From: Saccharibacillus sp. O23
GTDB taxonomy: Bacteria; Bacillota; Bacilli; Paenibacillales; Paenibacillaceae
Direction: 5' to 3'
Assembly: GCF_002205895.1 (NCBI RefSeq)
Contig: NZ_NJDE01000028.1
Location: 1-61,379, forward strand
DNA: 61,379 bases
Below the pieces are notes generated by a model, which saw only the letters and a program-made list of their open reading frames with translations, ran no database searches and was not told the origin of the DNA. How positions within the stretch are numbered: the stretch's first letter is position 1; each line of letters starts with the position of its first letter. Of the stretch, positions 1 to 7,437 are shown piece after piece. The translations under genes and the position numbers were made by a program.

Positions 1-1
1 C

Positions 2-469
2 GCGGCGGGGTCCGAGGCCGGCGCAGCCGGGCCGAAGGCGGGCATGCCGGACGGCGAAGCGTCCTGCGGCAGTGCCGGTGCCCCGGGCGAAGCGCCGCGT
101 TCGCCGGGCATGAAGTACACGCACTACGCGCCGAGCGGTCGGCTCGAAGTCGTGCTCGGCGCGGAGCGGGAAGCCGCGGAAACCATCCGCGGCCTGCTCG
201 CCGCCGCGAAAGCTCGCGGCGAGAAGACCGGGGTGCTCGCGTTCGACGAGCACCTGAGCCTCTACGAAGGCTGCGCGGACGTCGTGCTGCCGCTGGGCAG
301 CCTGCACGATCTGCGCCAAGCGGCGTCGCGGCTGTACGCCGCGCTCCGCCGCTTCGACGAAGAAGGCGCGACGTACATGCTCGCCGAAGGCTGCGAGGAG
401 AGCGGAATCGGCGCAGCCGTCATGAATCGGCTGGGCAAAGCGGCCGGCGGCCGAATCCGCCGCGTCTGA
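2..469 (+). CDS. ywlC: C-terminal part of threonylcarbamoyl-AMP synthase (Sua5/YwlC), cut by the window edge
   Basis: The reading frame is open from the left edge and ends at a TGA at 467. This is the C-terminal end of a Sua5/YwlC enzyme, which makes threonylcarbamoyl-AMP for the t6A modification of tRNAs that read ANN codons. The visible part has the SPGMKYTHYAP linker that joins the catalytic YrdC domain to the small C-terminal Sua5 domain, followed by that domain (segments such as VLAFDEH and a C-terminal MNRLGKAAGGR). The YrdC domain lies outside the window. Before the linker is a Gly/Ala/Pro-rich stretch that looks like a disordered spacer. In B. subtilis ywlC lies upstream of ywlE, as here, but the mntP (ywlD) gene between them is absent. 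Family assignment is firm from the linker. Confidence 0.9.
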   Translation, partial: AAGSEAGAAGPKAGMPDGEASCGSAGAPGEAPRSPGMKYTHYAPSGRLEVVLGAEREAAETIRGLLAAAKARGEKTGVLAFDEHLSLYEGCADVVLPLGSLHDLRQAASRLYAALRRFDEEGATYMLAEGCEESGIGAAVMNRLGKAAGGRIRRV

Positions 470-676
470 AACGGAGCGGCCGTTCCGCTTCGGACTGAAA
501 GCGGAGAGCCGCTCGGCGGTTTGGTTCGATGCCCGTTTTCCCGGCGGAGCCGTTTCGCCGAGGGCTTATGCCGATCGGCTGTCGCGCGCCGTATTCCGGC
601 TGTTCGACCGAAGGCGCGGCCGACTGTCGAGCGGCGCAGCGATCTTTTTAATCTCTGTGCAAAGGAGAGGATTCGC

Positions 677-1267
677 TTGAAAGCGAAGCATATTTTATTC
701 GTATGTACCGGCAATACCTGCCGAAGTCCGATGGCCGAAGGGCTGCTGCGGCAGATGGCCAAGCAGCGCGGCATAGCGCTCGACGTACGTTCGGCGGGCG
801 TCGCGGCTACGCCGGGCATGCCCATGTCCCGCCATGCGGAAGCGGTGCTGCGCGATCATCAGATTCAGGACCGGATGACTTCTTCTGCGCTCGACCTCGG
901 CTTGATCGAATGGGCCGATCTGATTCTGACGCTGACCGGTTCGCATAAGAGCCATGTGCTGCGCACGTTCCCCGAAGCTTACGACCGCACGCATACGCTC
1001 AAAGAATACGTCGAAGACGACCCGAACGTGCTGGGCGATCTGGAAGAGCTGGACAGTCTGTCGGCTTCCGTCGAACTCTCGCGGGCGCTCGGAGAAACCG
1101 TGGAGACTTCGCAGCGTCAGCGGATGATCGAACTGCGCCAGCGAATCCCCATGTTCGATATTTCCGATCCGTTCGGCGGCTCGCGCGACGAGTACGAAGC
1201 GACGGCGGCGGAGATCCGTACGGCGTTGGATCGGCTGCTCGACAAGCTCGAGCGCGAAAAGCGCTGA
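677..1267 (+). CDS. ywlE: Protein arginine phosphatase YwlE (low-molecular-weight phosphatase fold)
   Basis: This cytoplasmic phosphatase removes phosphate from arginine residues marked by McsB for ClpCP degradation. The start is the TTG at 677, 6 bases after an AAAGGAGAGG site; the frame is open further upstream but that part does not resemble the family. The P-loop CTGNTCRS is at residues 10-17, with nucleophile Cys10 and Arg16. Thr14 corresponds to Thr11 of B. subtilis YwlE, the residue known to favour phospho-arginine over phospho-tyrosine. The general-acid loop DPFGGS starts at Asp164. At 196 residues it is about 45 longer than the B. subtilis enzyme. The extra part is an acidic helical segment at about 118-160, just before the acid loop. 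A 207-base gap separates it from ywlC. Confidence 0.92.
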   Translation: MKAKHILFVCTGNTCRSPMAEGLLRQMAKQRGIALDVRSAGVAATPGMPMSRHAEAVLRDHQIQDRMTSSALDLGLIEWADLILTLTGSHKSHVLRTFPEAYDRTHTLKEYVEDDPNVLGDLEELDSLSASVELSRALGETVETSQRQRMIELRQRIPMFDISDPFGGSRDEYEATAAEIRTALDRLLDKLEREKR

Positions 1268-1357
1268 ACCGAATCCGATCGACGGGGATACTTCCCGTAT
1301 TCCCGAACGTATGTGAAAGGGCGCGCTTAGTTTGTCCGTATTCTGCCGGATTTTAGG

Positions 1358-1386
1358 TTGATTTTTAACCATCCGTGCTTTATGAT
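1358..1386 (+). promoter_or_regulatory. Sigma-A promoter of the ywlG-glyA transcript
   Basis: TTGATT (1358-1363), a 17-base spacer, and TATGAT (1381-1386). Transcription would begin near 1393, just ahead of the riboswitch aptamer, which supports the assignment. Confidence 0.75.
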
Positions 1387-1397
1387 GAATTTAAATT

Positions 1398-1474
1398 GCA
1401 GATCCGATGTAACTGGCGACGAGTGTGGGTTCAACCACGATGGAGCATCGGAATATCGGCCGGTCGCCTGGGCA
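1398..1474 (+). ncRNA. ZTP (pfl) riboswitch aptamer
   Basis: The sequence has the hallmarks of the ZTP/ZMP-sensing pfl motif. Stem P1 is CCGATG (1404-1409) with CATCGG (1446-1451). Inside it are the conserved TAACTGGCG, a GTGG/CCAC hairpin (1425-1438) and GGAGC. The conserved 3' loop GTCGCCTGGGCA ends at 1474. GGCGAC (1415-1420) pairs perfectly with GTCGCC (1463-1468), which is the expected pseudoknot. Known members of this class turn on one-carbon and purine genes, glyA among them, when ZTP builds up during folate shortage. That fits the downstream ywlG-glyA pair. Confidence 0.87.
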
Positions 1475-1520
1475 AAGAGCAGCTTCGCGTTTTCGACGCG
1501 CGGTCGCTCTTTTTGTTTTT
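1475..1520 (+). terminator. Terminator (expression platform) of the ZTP riboswitch
   Basis: AAGAGC (1475-1480) pairs with GCTCTT (1506-1511) with further G/C-rich pairing inside, followed by T runs up to 1520. Placed directly after the aptamer, it would stop transcription before ywlG unless ligand binding stabilises the aptamer. Confidence 0.75.
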
Positions 1521-1631
1521 ATTCGAAGCTTTACCTGCTTTCCTTTCGCGCGCTCCGGCGTTATGATCGTGTAAGAACGCCGGGATCCAAGCGGTCTACG
1601 GCGAATCGCAATCGGCGAAGGAGTGACGGAT

Positions 1632-2216
1632 GTGGAACAGAATCAGGAAGACTCGATCCGCCGTCAAGCCGCGCAAGCGGCGAGAGAACTGGCGGAGTCG
1701 GCCGGATTGAAATCGGGCAAAGTGCTCGTGATCGGTACGAGCACGAGCGAAGTCGCCGGCAAGCGTATCGGCACTTCGGGCGCTTTGGAAGTCGCGCAGC
1801 AGCTGCTTGCGGGCATCGACGAAGTTCGGCAGGAATTCGGCTTCGACGTGGCGTATCAATGCTGCGAGCATTTGAACCGCGCGCTGGTCATGGAACGTTC
1901 CGTGTTGGAACGTCTGGGCCTGCGCGAAGTATCGGCCGTACCCGTGCCGAAAGCCGGCGGTTCGATGGCTTCCGCGGCTTACCGCGCGATGACGGAACCG
2001 GCGCTGGCCGAAACGATCGAAGCGCACGCCGGCCTCGATATCGGCGAGACGTTGATCGGCATGCATCTGCGCCGGGTAGCGGTACCGCTGCGGCTGACGG
2101 TTCGGCAGATCGGGGAAGCGCGGGTTACCGCCGCGACGACCCGTCCGCCGCTGATCGGCGGCGAACGCGCCGTGTACCGGCTCCAAGGCGAGCCGGATTC
2201 GACCTTCTGCGACTAA
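1632..2216 (+). CDS. ywlG: TIGR01440 / YwlG family protein, function unknown
   Basis: A 194-residue cytoplasmic protein matching the YwlG family, whose biochemical role is not established. Conserved family segments are visible: IGTSTSEVAGKRIGTSG near residues 36-52, QCCEHLNRAL, SAVPVPKAGGSMAS, AHAGLDIGETLIGMHLR and a C-terminal PLIGGERAVY. I chose the GTG at 1632 because an AAGGAG at 1618-1623 gives good spacing; an in-frame GTG at 1623 overlaps that site. It is followed by glyA after a 392-base gap, as in B. subtilis (ywlG-glyA), but rpiB (ywlF) is missing upstream. Lying behind a ZTP riboswitch, it is likely read with glyA and may have a folate or one-carbon role; that is inference. Confidence 0.88.
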   Translation: MEQNQEDSIRRQAAQAARELAESAGLKSGKVLVIGTSTSEVAGKRIGTSGALEVAQQLLAGIDEVRQEFGFDVAYQCCEHLNRALVMERSVLERLGLREVSAVPVPKAGGSMASAAYRAMTEPALAETIEAHAGLDIGETLIGMHLRRVAVPLRLTVRQIGEARVTAATTRPPLIGGERAVYRLQGEPDSTFCD

Positions 2217-2255
2217 CAGGGCTTTGACGCCCCGGTTCGCGAGGCGCGACCGGCG

Positions 2256-2285
2256 CCGGGCAGGTTCAGAGCAGAATCTGCCCGG
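2256..2285 (+). other. GC-rich hairpin between ywlG and glyA
   Basis: CCGGGCAG (2256-2263) and CTGCCCGG (2278-2285) form a perfect 8-pair stem with a 14-base loop. No T run follows, so it is a poor intrinsic terminator. It may be a processing or pause structure. Confidence 0.5.
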
Positions 2286-2295
2286 AAGACTGGGT

Positions 2296-2450
2296 CGCGT
2301 CTGAAAACTCAACGATGAGCATCTTTTACCGCCTTTTTGCCCTCTACTTCGTCACTTTCTCTTGACGTGCCCCGGCACGCCTGCGAAAAAGTTCCTTGTT
2401 GAGTAACAAAAATTCGGCAAAATCTGCTTACACCGGAGTTTTCAGACACG
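2296..2450. repeat. 155-bp segment with 15-bp terminal inverted repeats (MITE-like)
   Basis: The left end CGCGTCTGAAAACTC (2296-2310) and the right end GAGTTTTCAGACACG (2436-2450) are inverted copies matching at 14 of 15 positions, bracketing 125 bases that encode nothing recognisable. Short non-coding DNA with such termini resembles a miniature inverted-repeat element or an IS remnant. I see no clear target-site duplication, so the mobile origin is not proven. It occupies the leader of glyA. Confidence 0.45.
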
Positions 2451-2608
2451 CCCAACCGCGCGCTTCGCCACGACGCGGCGCTGAAGCGCCGGCTCTCCGC
2501 CTGCCGCGAAGAGCCGGTCGGCTTCGAGCCCGTCCGTTCGGCGAACAAGCGCGAGATTCGACCTACAGTCAGACCTAACATTTTCGAACCCAGGGAGGAA
2601 TACGGAAC

Positions 2609-3856
2609 ATGGAGCACTTGAGAAAAAGCGACCCGGCAGTACTGAAAGCAATGGGACAAGAACTTGACCGTCAAAAAGCCAACATCGAGCTGATCGCGTC
2701 CGAGAACATCGTAAGCGAAGCGGTCATCGAAGCGATGGGCTCGGTGCTGACGAACAAATATGCCGAAGGTTACCCGGGCAAGCGCTACTACGGCGGCTGC
2801 GAATACGTGGACATCGTGGAAGATCTGGCGCGCGACCGCGCCAAAGAACTGTTCGGCGCCGAACACGTCAACGTGCAGCCTCACTCCGGCGCGCAGGCCA
2901 ACTTGGGCGTATATCTCGCGGCGCTCAAAGCGGGCGATACCGTACTGGGCATGAACTTGGCGCACGGCGGCCACTTGACGCACGGCAGCCCGGTCAACGC
3001 TTCGGGCATCCTGTACAACTTCGTCGCTTACGGCGTGCGCGAAGACAACTTCCGCATCGACTACGACGAAGTGCGCAAAGCGGCGTTCAAACACCGCCCT
3101 CGCATGCTCGTTGCCGGCGCCAGCGCGTATCCGCGCACGATCGACTTCGAAGCGCTGGCTTCGATCGCGAATGACGTAGGCGCGCTCTTCATGGTCGACA
3201 TGGCGCATATCGCGGGCCTCGTGGCCGCAGGCGTTCACCCGTCTCCGGTTCCGCACGCGCACTTCGTCACGACGACGACGCACAAGACGCTGCGCGGACC
3301 TCGCGGCGGCATGATCATGTGCACCAAGCCGTGGGCGCAGGCGATCGACAAAGCGATGTTCCCGGGCATTCAAGGCGGACCGCTGATGCACGTCATCGCT
3401 TCGAAAGCCGTCGCGTTCGGCGAAGCGCTTGATCCGTCGTTCAAAGTGTACGCGCAGAACGTGGTCGACAACGCTCGCGTATTGGCGGAGACGCTGATCG
3501 GCGAAGGCATCGACATCGTATCCGGCGGCACGGACAACCACTTGATGCTGATCGACACGCGCGGCGTGGGCATCACGGGCAAAGACGCCGAGCATGTGCT
3601 CGATTCCGTCGGCATCACGGTCAACAAGAACGCGATTCCGTTCGACACGACCAGCCCGTTCATCACGAGCGGCATCCGCATCGGCACGCCTGCGGCGACT
3701 TCGCGCGGCATGGACCAAGACGCCATGAAATCGATCGGTCGGATCATCGCTTCCGTCCTGAAGGCGCCGAAAGACGAAGCCGTGCTGGACAAAGCTCGCG
3801 CCGACGTCAAAGAACTGACCGACCGCTTCCCGCTTTATCCGAATCTGCAATACTAA
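2609..3856 (+). CDS. glyA: Serine hydroxymethyltransferase
   Basis: GlyA converts serine and tetrahydrofolate to glycine and 5,10-methylene-tetrahydrofolate, the main entry of one-carbon units. It is a PLP enzyme of 415 residues, the usual bacterial length. The PLP lysine is Lys226 in [14 protein letters not shown]. Other family signatures are [11 protein letters not shown] near residue 30, [26 protein letters not shown], and [13 protein letters not shown] before the lysine. The ATG at 2609 follows a GGGAGGAA site. It ends in a strong intrinsic terminator. Upstream control is probably by the ZTP riboswitch before ywlG, although the 392-base gap could hold another promoter that I cannot see clearly. 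Confidence 0.98.
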   Translation: MEHLRKSDPAVLKAMGQELDRQKANIELIASENIVSEAVIEAMGSVLTNKYAEGYPGKRYYGGCEYVDIVEDLARDRAKELFGAEHVNVQPHSGAQANLGVYLAALKAGDTVLGMNLAHGGHLTHGSPVNASGILYNFVAYGVREDNFRIDYDEVRKAAFKHRPRMLVAGASAYPRTIDFEALASIANDVGALFMVDMAHIAGLVAAGVHPSPVPHAHFVTTTTHKTLRGPRGGMIMCTKPWAQAIDKAMFPGIQGGPLMHVIASKAVAFGEALDPSFKVYAQNVVDNARVLAETLIGEGIDIVSGGTDNHLMLIDTRGVGITGKDAEHVLDSVGITVNKNAIPFDTTSPFITSGIRIGTPAATSRGMDQDAMKSIGRIIASVLKAPKDEAVLDKARADVKELTDRFPLYPNLQY

Positions 3857-3906
3857 GACCGAATCCGAAAAATCGCACGACCTGTAAAGCGGTCCGTTTC
3901 CGCTTC

Positions 3907-3933
3907 GCCCGGTTCTTTCCGAACCGGGCTTTT
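3907..3933 (+). terminator. Intrinsic terminator after glyA
   Basis: GCCCGGTTC (3907-3915) pairs with GAACCGGGC (3921-3929), followed by TTTT. Confidence 0.85.
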
Positions 3934-4036
3934 CGGCGTTCCCGGAATGCGGATTTATCTGTAAATAAATAGAAAGTGAGAAATAGCCGCCAAGTTGGGG
4001 TATATAGACAGTACGTTTCGCGATCGCATCAACAAC

Positions 4037-4054
4037 GGGATGTGCGCACATCCC
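4037..4054. promoter_or_regulatory. Perfect 18-bp palindrome, candidate operator of the ABC operon
   Basis: GGGATGTGCGCACATCCC is its own reverse complement. It lies 56 bases upstream of the first permease gene and downstream of an AT-rich TATATAGA stretch (4001-4008) that could be a -10 region. The central CG resembles operators of LacI-family sugar regulators, but no regulator gene is nearby. As RNA it could also form a short hairpin. Confidence 0.45.
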
Positions 4055-4109
4055 CTGCGGATTTTCCGCCTTCGTTTCGCTACATATTCGACAGAGGGAG
4101 AGGATTGGG

Positions 4110-4991
4110 TTGAGCCGTAAAAAAATTTCGCAGCTGACTCAGCAGTTCGTCTTCGTCGGTCCGACCACGATTTTTTTCGCGTTGATCGTACTGGTTCCGT
4201 TCCTGCTCGGGGTGTATTATTCCATGACCAACTGGAACGGCGTCTCGCGCCATCTCGAATTCGTCGGACTGAGCAACTACGTCCATATCTTCACTTCGGA
4301 CCCCGATTTCCGGAACTCGTTCTGGTTTACGGTCCGCTTCACGGTCGTCGCCGTAGTGGGCGCGAATCTGTTGGGCTTTTTCTTGGCGTATTTCCTGACC
4401 AAGCCGCTGAAGAGCAAGAACATTCTGCGGACCGTCTTTTTCATGCCCAATATGATCGGAGGACTGCTGCTCGGCTTCATCTGGCAGTTCATCTTCGTGC
4501 GCGGATTCACGGCCATCGGGCAGGCGACCGGCTGGTCGTTCTTCAATCTGCCGTGGCTGGGCAACGAACCGACCGCGTTCTGGGGCATCGTGATCGTCTT
4601 TATCTGGCAGTATGCCGGCTACCTGATGGTCATCTATATCGCGTCGCTCAGCAACGTCTCCAAAGACGTGCTGGAATCGGCGGAGATCGACGGGGCCAAC
4701 CGCACTCAGGTGTTGTGGAAAATGATTTTCCCGCTCGTCATGCCGGCCGTGACCGTCTGCTTGTTCCTCACCATTTCTTGGTCGTTCAAAATGTTCGACC
4801 TGAACTTGGCGCTGACGAACGGCGGACCGTTTAACGCGACCCGTTCGGTGGCGCTCGATATCTACCGCGAAGCGTTCACGAACAGCCGCCTCGGTCTGGG
4901 TACGGCCAAAGCGGTCATCTTCTTCATCATCGTGGCGATCATTACGGCCGTTCAAGTCCGGGCGACCAAGAGCAGGGAGGTCGAAGCTTAA
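4110..4991 (+). CDS. Sugar ABC transporter permease, MalF/UgpA type
   Basis: A 293-residue inner-membrane permease of the CUT1 (MalF-type) carbohydrate importer family. Six hydrophobic segments are visible, the first at about residues 17-40 (FFALIVLVPFLLGVYYSM). The coupling loop that contacts the ATPase is present as ESAEIDGANRTQVLWKMIFP near residues 189-208, matching the EAA-x3-G signature. The TTG at 4110 follows GAGGGAGAGG. The stop overlaps the next start (TAATG), so the two permeases are translationally coupled. No ATPase gene is in the operon; such importers commonly use a shared MsmX/MsmK-type ATPase encoded elsewhere. The substrate cannot be told from sequence. Confidence 0.93.
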   Translation: MSRKKISQLTQQFVFVGPTTIFFALIVLVPFLLGVYYSMTNWNGVSRHLEFVGLSNYVHIFTSDPDFRNSFWFTVRFTVVAVVGANLLGFFLAYFLTKPLKSKNILRTVFFMPNMIGGLLLGFIWQFIFVRGFTAIGQATGWSFFNLPWLGNEPTAFWGIVIVFIWQYAGYLMVIYIASLSNVSKDVLESAEIDGANRTQVLWKMIFPLVMPAVTVCLFLTISWSFKMFDLNLALTNGGPFNATRSVALDIYREAFTNSRLGLGTAKAVIFFIIVAIITAVQVRATKSREVEA

Positions 4992-5827
4992 TGGAGCAAG
5001 ATACGAGATACCGCATATCCACGCTGGTTCTGGAGATTCTGTTGGTTCTGGTCGGCCTGCTGTTCTTGGTGCCGTTCTACTTCCTGATATCCAACTCGCT
5101 GAAGACGTTCGGAGAGATCTTGTCCGACGCGGCGGCGCTGCCGACCAGCCTTCAGTGGGCGAACTACAAATCCGGCTGGGAGGCGATCAACTTCCCTTCC
5201 GCGTTTAAGAACTCGCTGATCATCACGGTTGTCAGCAATCTGCTGCTCGTGCTGTTCAGCTCCATGACGGCTTACCAGATGGTGCGCCGCGATTCCAAGT
5301 TCAACCGCGCCCTGTTCGCTCTGTTCGTGGCGGCGATGGTCATTCCTTTCCAATCGATCATGCTGCCGCTGACGGACGTGACCAGCCGCTTCGGGCTCAG
5401 CGACAGCCTGTGGGGCCTGATCATCTGCTATATCGGCTTCGGCGCTCCGCTGTCGGTCTTCTTGTTCCACGGCAGCATGAAATCCGTTCCGCTCGAGATC
5501 GAGCAGGCGGCGCGCGTGGACGGGGCGGGGACGTACGGCGTCTTTTTCCGAATCGTCTATCCGATGCTGCGCCCGATGTACGTGACGGTCATCATCCTCA
5601 ACACGCTCTGGATCTGGAACGACTACCTGCTGCCTTCCCTGATCTTGACCAGCGAAGACCTGCAGACGATTCCGATCGCGACTTACATGCTGTTCGGCCA
5701 GTACACGAAGCAGTGGGACCTGGCGCTTCCGGCGCTCGTTCTGGGCATCGCTCCGGTCATCGTCTTCTTCCTGGCCATGCAAAAATACATCGTATCCGGC
5801 ATCGCCGCCGGCGCGGTCAAAGGGTGA
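4991..5827 (+). CDS. Sugar ABC transporter permease, MalG/UgpE type
   Basis: A 278-residue partner permease of the CUT1 family. It has six membrane segments, the first at about residues 12-35 (LEILLVLVGLLFLVPFYFLI). The cytoplasmic coupling loop reads EIEQAARVDGAGTYGVFFRI near residues 170-189, the MalG version of the EAA loop. The ATG at 4991 shares one base with the previous stop codon, so expression is tightly coupled. It is followed 13 bases later by the lipoprotein gene with a GAGGAGAG site between. Together with the upstream permease it should form the membrane channel of a heterodimeric sugar importer. Confidence 0.93.
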   Translation: MEQDTRYRISTLVLEILLVLVGLLFLVPFYFLISNSLKTFGEILSDAAALPTSLQWANYKSGWEAINFPSAFKNSLIITVVSNLLLVLFSSMTAYQMVRRDSKFNRALFALFVAAMVIPFQSIMLPLTDVTSRFGLSDSLWGLIICYIGFGAPLSVFLFHGSMKSVPLEIEQAARVDGAGTYGVFFRIVYPMLRPMYVTVIILNTLWIWNDYLLPSLILTSEDLQTIPIATYMLFGQYTKQWDLALPALVLGIAPVIVFFLAMQKYIVSGIAAGAVKG

Positions 5828-5840
5828 GGAGGAGAGAACC

Positions 5841-7121
5841 ATGAAGCATAAATTCGCCAAAAAGCTGATGTGGGTTCCCGCTCTGCTTCTGGCCGCCGCG
5901 TCCGCGTTGTCCGGCTGTTCGCAAGGCGGCAGCGCGGGCGAGTCGGGACAGAAGGTCATCAATATCTATCAAGGCAAAGTCGAAATCTCCGATCAGCTTC
6001 AGGAAATGAAAAAAGTATACGAAGCTTCGCATCCCGGCGTGATCCTCAACATTCAGTCCGTCGGGGGCGGCACGGATTACGCGGCGTCGCTCAAATCGAG
6101 GTTCTCCGCCGGGGCGCAGCCCGACATCTTCACCATCGGCGGTTTCCAAGAGCGCGATCTGTGGCTCGAATATCTGGAAGACCTGTCGGATCAGCCGTGG
6201 ACGCAGCATATGGATCAGGTCGCCAAAGATCCGATGAGCGCGGATGGCAAACTGTACGGGTTTCCGCTGAACTACGAAGGGTACGGCTTCCTGTACAATA
6301 AGGACATTTTCAAAAAAGCCGGCGTGACCGAGATCCCCAAAACGCTGAGCGAGTTGGAAGAAGCGGCGAAAAAGATTCAGGCCGCAGGCTACACGCCGTT
6401 CGTCAACGCTTACGCCGAATGGTGGGTGCTGGGCAACCATAACGTCAACGTTCCTTTCGCCCGGCAGGACGACCCCGACGCGTTCATGAAGTCGCTGAAC
6501 GACGGGACCGCCGATATGGCGAGCAACAAGATTTTCGACGGTTGGCTGGATCTGCTCGATCTGACGCTCAAATACGGCAACGCCAACCCGCTGACGACGG
6601 ACTACAATACGCAGATGTCCACGTTCGCGAACGGCAAAGCCGCGATGACGCAGCAGGGCAACTGGGTACAGCCGACGCTCGACGGCATCAATCCCGATCT
6701 GAACGTGGGGATGATGCCGATGCCGATCAGCGACGATGCCGAAGCCAACGACAAACTGTTCGTCGGCGTGCCGACCTATTGGGTCGTCAGCAAAAATTCG
6801 CCGGTCAAAGAAGAAGCGAAAGAACTGCTGGATTGGATGGCGGGCACGCCGGAAGGCCAAGAGTTCCTGACCAAGAAGTTCCAGTTCATCCCGGCGTTCA
6901 ACAACATCAAGGCGGCTTCCGAAGATATCGGACCGCTCGGAAGCGATCTGACGAAATATATCGGCGAAGGCAAAGTGCTCAACTGGTATTTCCAACAGCT
7001 TCCGATCGGAACGCCTCAAGATTACGCCAATTTGATGCAATCGTATATTGCCGGCAGGGATACGCGCGAGCAGCTGCTCGAACATATGCAGGCTTCTTAC
7101 GACAATCTCAAGGTACGATAA
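5841..7121 (+). CDS. Extracellular sugar-binding lipoprotein of the ABC transporter
   Basis: A 426-residue solute-binding protein of the bacterial type 1 (MalE-like) family. The N-terminus has a lysine-rich start, a hydrophobic core and the lipobox LSGC (cysteine at residue 26), so it should be a lipoprotein tethered to the outer face of the membrane. Family features include DIFTIGGFQERDLWLEYLEDL and KLYGFPLNYEGYGFLYNKDIF (substrate cleft), and a C-terminal region ending in an AGRDTREQLLEHMQ-type helix. It is last in the permease-permease-binding protein order and ends at a strong terminator. No glycosidase or regulator is encoded nearby, so the sugar is unknown. Confidence 0.93.
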   Translation: MKHKFAKKLMWVPALLLAAASALSGCSQGGSAGESGQKVINIYQGKVEISDQLQEMKKVYEASHPGVILNIQSVGGGTDYAASLKSRFSAGAQPDIFTIGGFQERDLWLEYLEDLSDQPWTQHMDQVAKDPMSADGKLYGFPLNYEGYGFLYNKDIFKKAGVTEIPKTLSELEEAAKKIQAAGYTPFVNAYAEWWVLGNHNVNVPFARQDDPDAFMKSLNDGTADMASNKIFDGWLDLLDLTLKYGNANPLTTDYNTQMSTFANGKAAMTQQGNWVQPTLDGINPDLNVGMMPMPISDDAEANDKLFVGVPTYWVVSKNSPVKEEAKELLDWMAGTPEGQEFLTKKFQFIPAFNNIKAASEDIGPLGSDLTKYIGEGKVLNWYFQQLPIGTPQDYANLMQSYIAGRDTREQLLEHMQASYDNLKVR

Positions 7122-7137
7122 ACGCAAATTCGGCAGA

Positions 7138-7170
7138 GCCTCCGTCCGATGTTTCGGGCGGGGCTTTTTT
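7138..7170 (+). terminator. Intrinsic terminator of the ABC operon
   Basis: GCCTCCGTCCGA (7138-7149) pairs with TCGGGCGGGGC (7154-7164), followed by six T. Confidence 0.85.
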
Positions 7171-7260
7171 GCGTGAAAAGGCTTCGGAAAAGCGATCGCG
7201 AGAAAGCGGCGGGAATTTGTGTCGGAGCCGTGGACGGCGGGTGCATACAGGGCGGTCTAA

Positions 7261-7269
7261 TGCTATAAT
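7261..7269 (+). promoter_or_regulatory. Extended -10 promoter of upp
   Basis: TGCTATAAT (7261-7269) is a consensus extended -10 element (TGn plus TATAAT). The -35 region is weak, as is common for this promoter class. The start would be near 7276, leaving a leader of about 160 bases. Confidence 0.7.
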
Positions 7270-7282
7270 GGACAAGATTTAC

Positions 7283-7321
7283 GGCGCGCCTCGGCATGGA
7301 GCATGCCGGGCAAGGCGCGCC
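7283..7321 (+). promoter_or_regulatory. Strong 5'-proximal hairpin in the upp leader
   Basis: GGCGCGCCT (7283-7291) pairs perfectly with AGGCGCGCC (7313-7321), and inside it CGGCAT pairs with ATGCCG. No T run follows. Being within about 10 bases of the predicted transcript start, it could protect the 5' end from decay; that role is inferred. Confidence 0.6.
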
Positions 7322-7437
7322 CGACGCGGAATTCGTGAAAGGTTTTCCGAAAAGCGAGCGCCGTCGGCCTTCGTCGGAAGCGAAAGCTTCTCGGCGAAAG
7401 GCCGGGTATCAAACATTGTACGGAGGGACGAAATTTT

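Noticed and set aside
470..676. Remnant of mntP (ywlD) between ywlC and ywlE
   Set aside because: None of the frames shows hydrophobic MntP-like segments, so I cannot support a gene remnant.
1358..2227. A 289-codon plus-strand frame covering the riboswitch and ywlG
   Set aside because: Arg/Ser-rich shadow frame with no family match; ywlG in another frame matches its family end to end, and the 5' part is the ZTP riboswitch.
2217..2608. T-box or second riboswitch in the glyA leader
   Set aside because: No T-box sequence or specifier structure seen; the visible structures are one simple hairpin and a pair of inverted repeats.
7283..7437. PyrR-type attenuator for upp
   Set aside because: The leader hairpin has no T run and no recognisable PyrR binding loop, so it does not look like a terminator/antiterminator pair.
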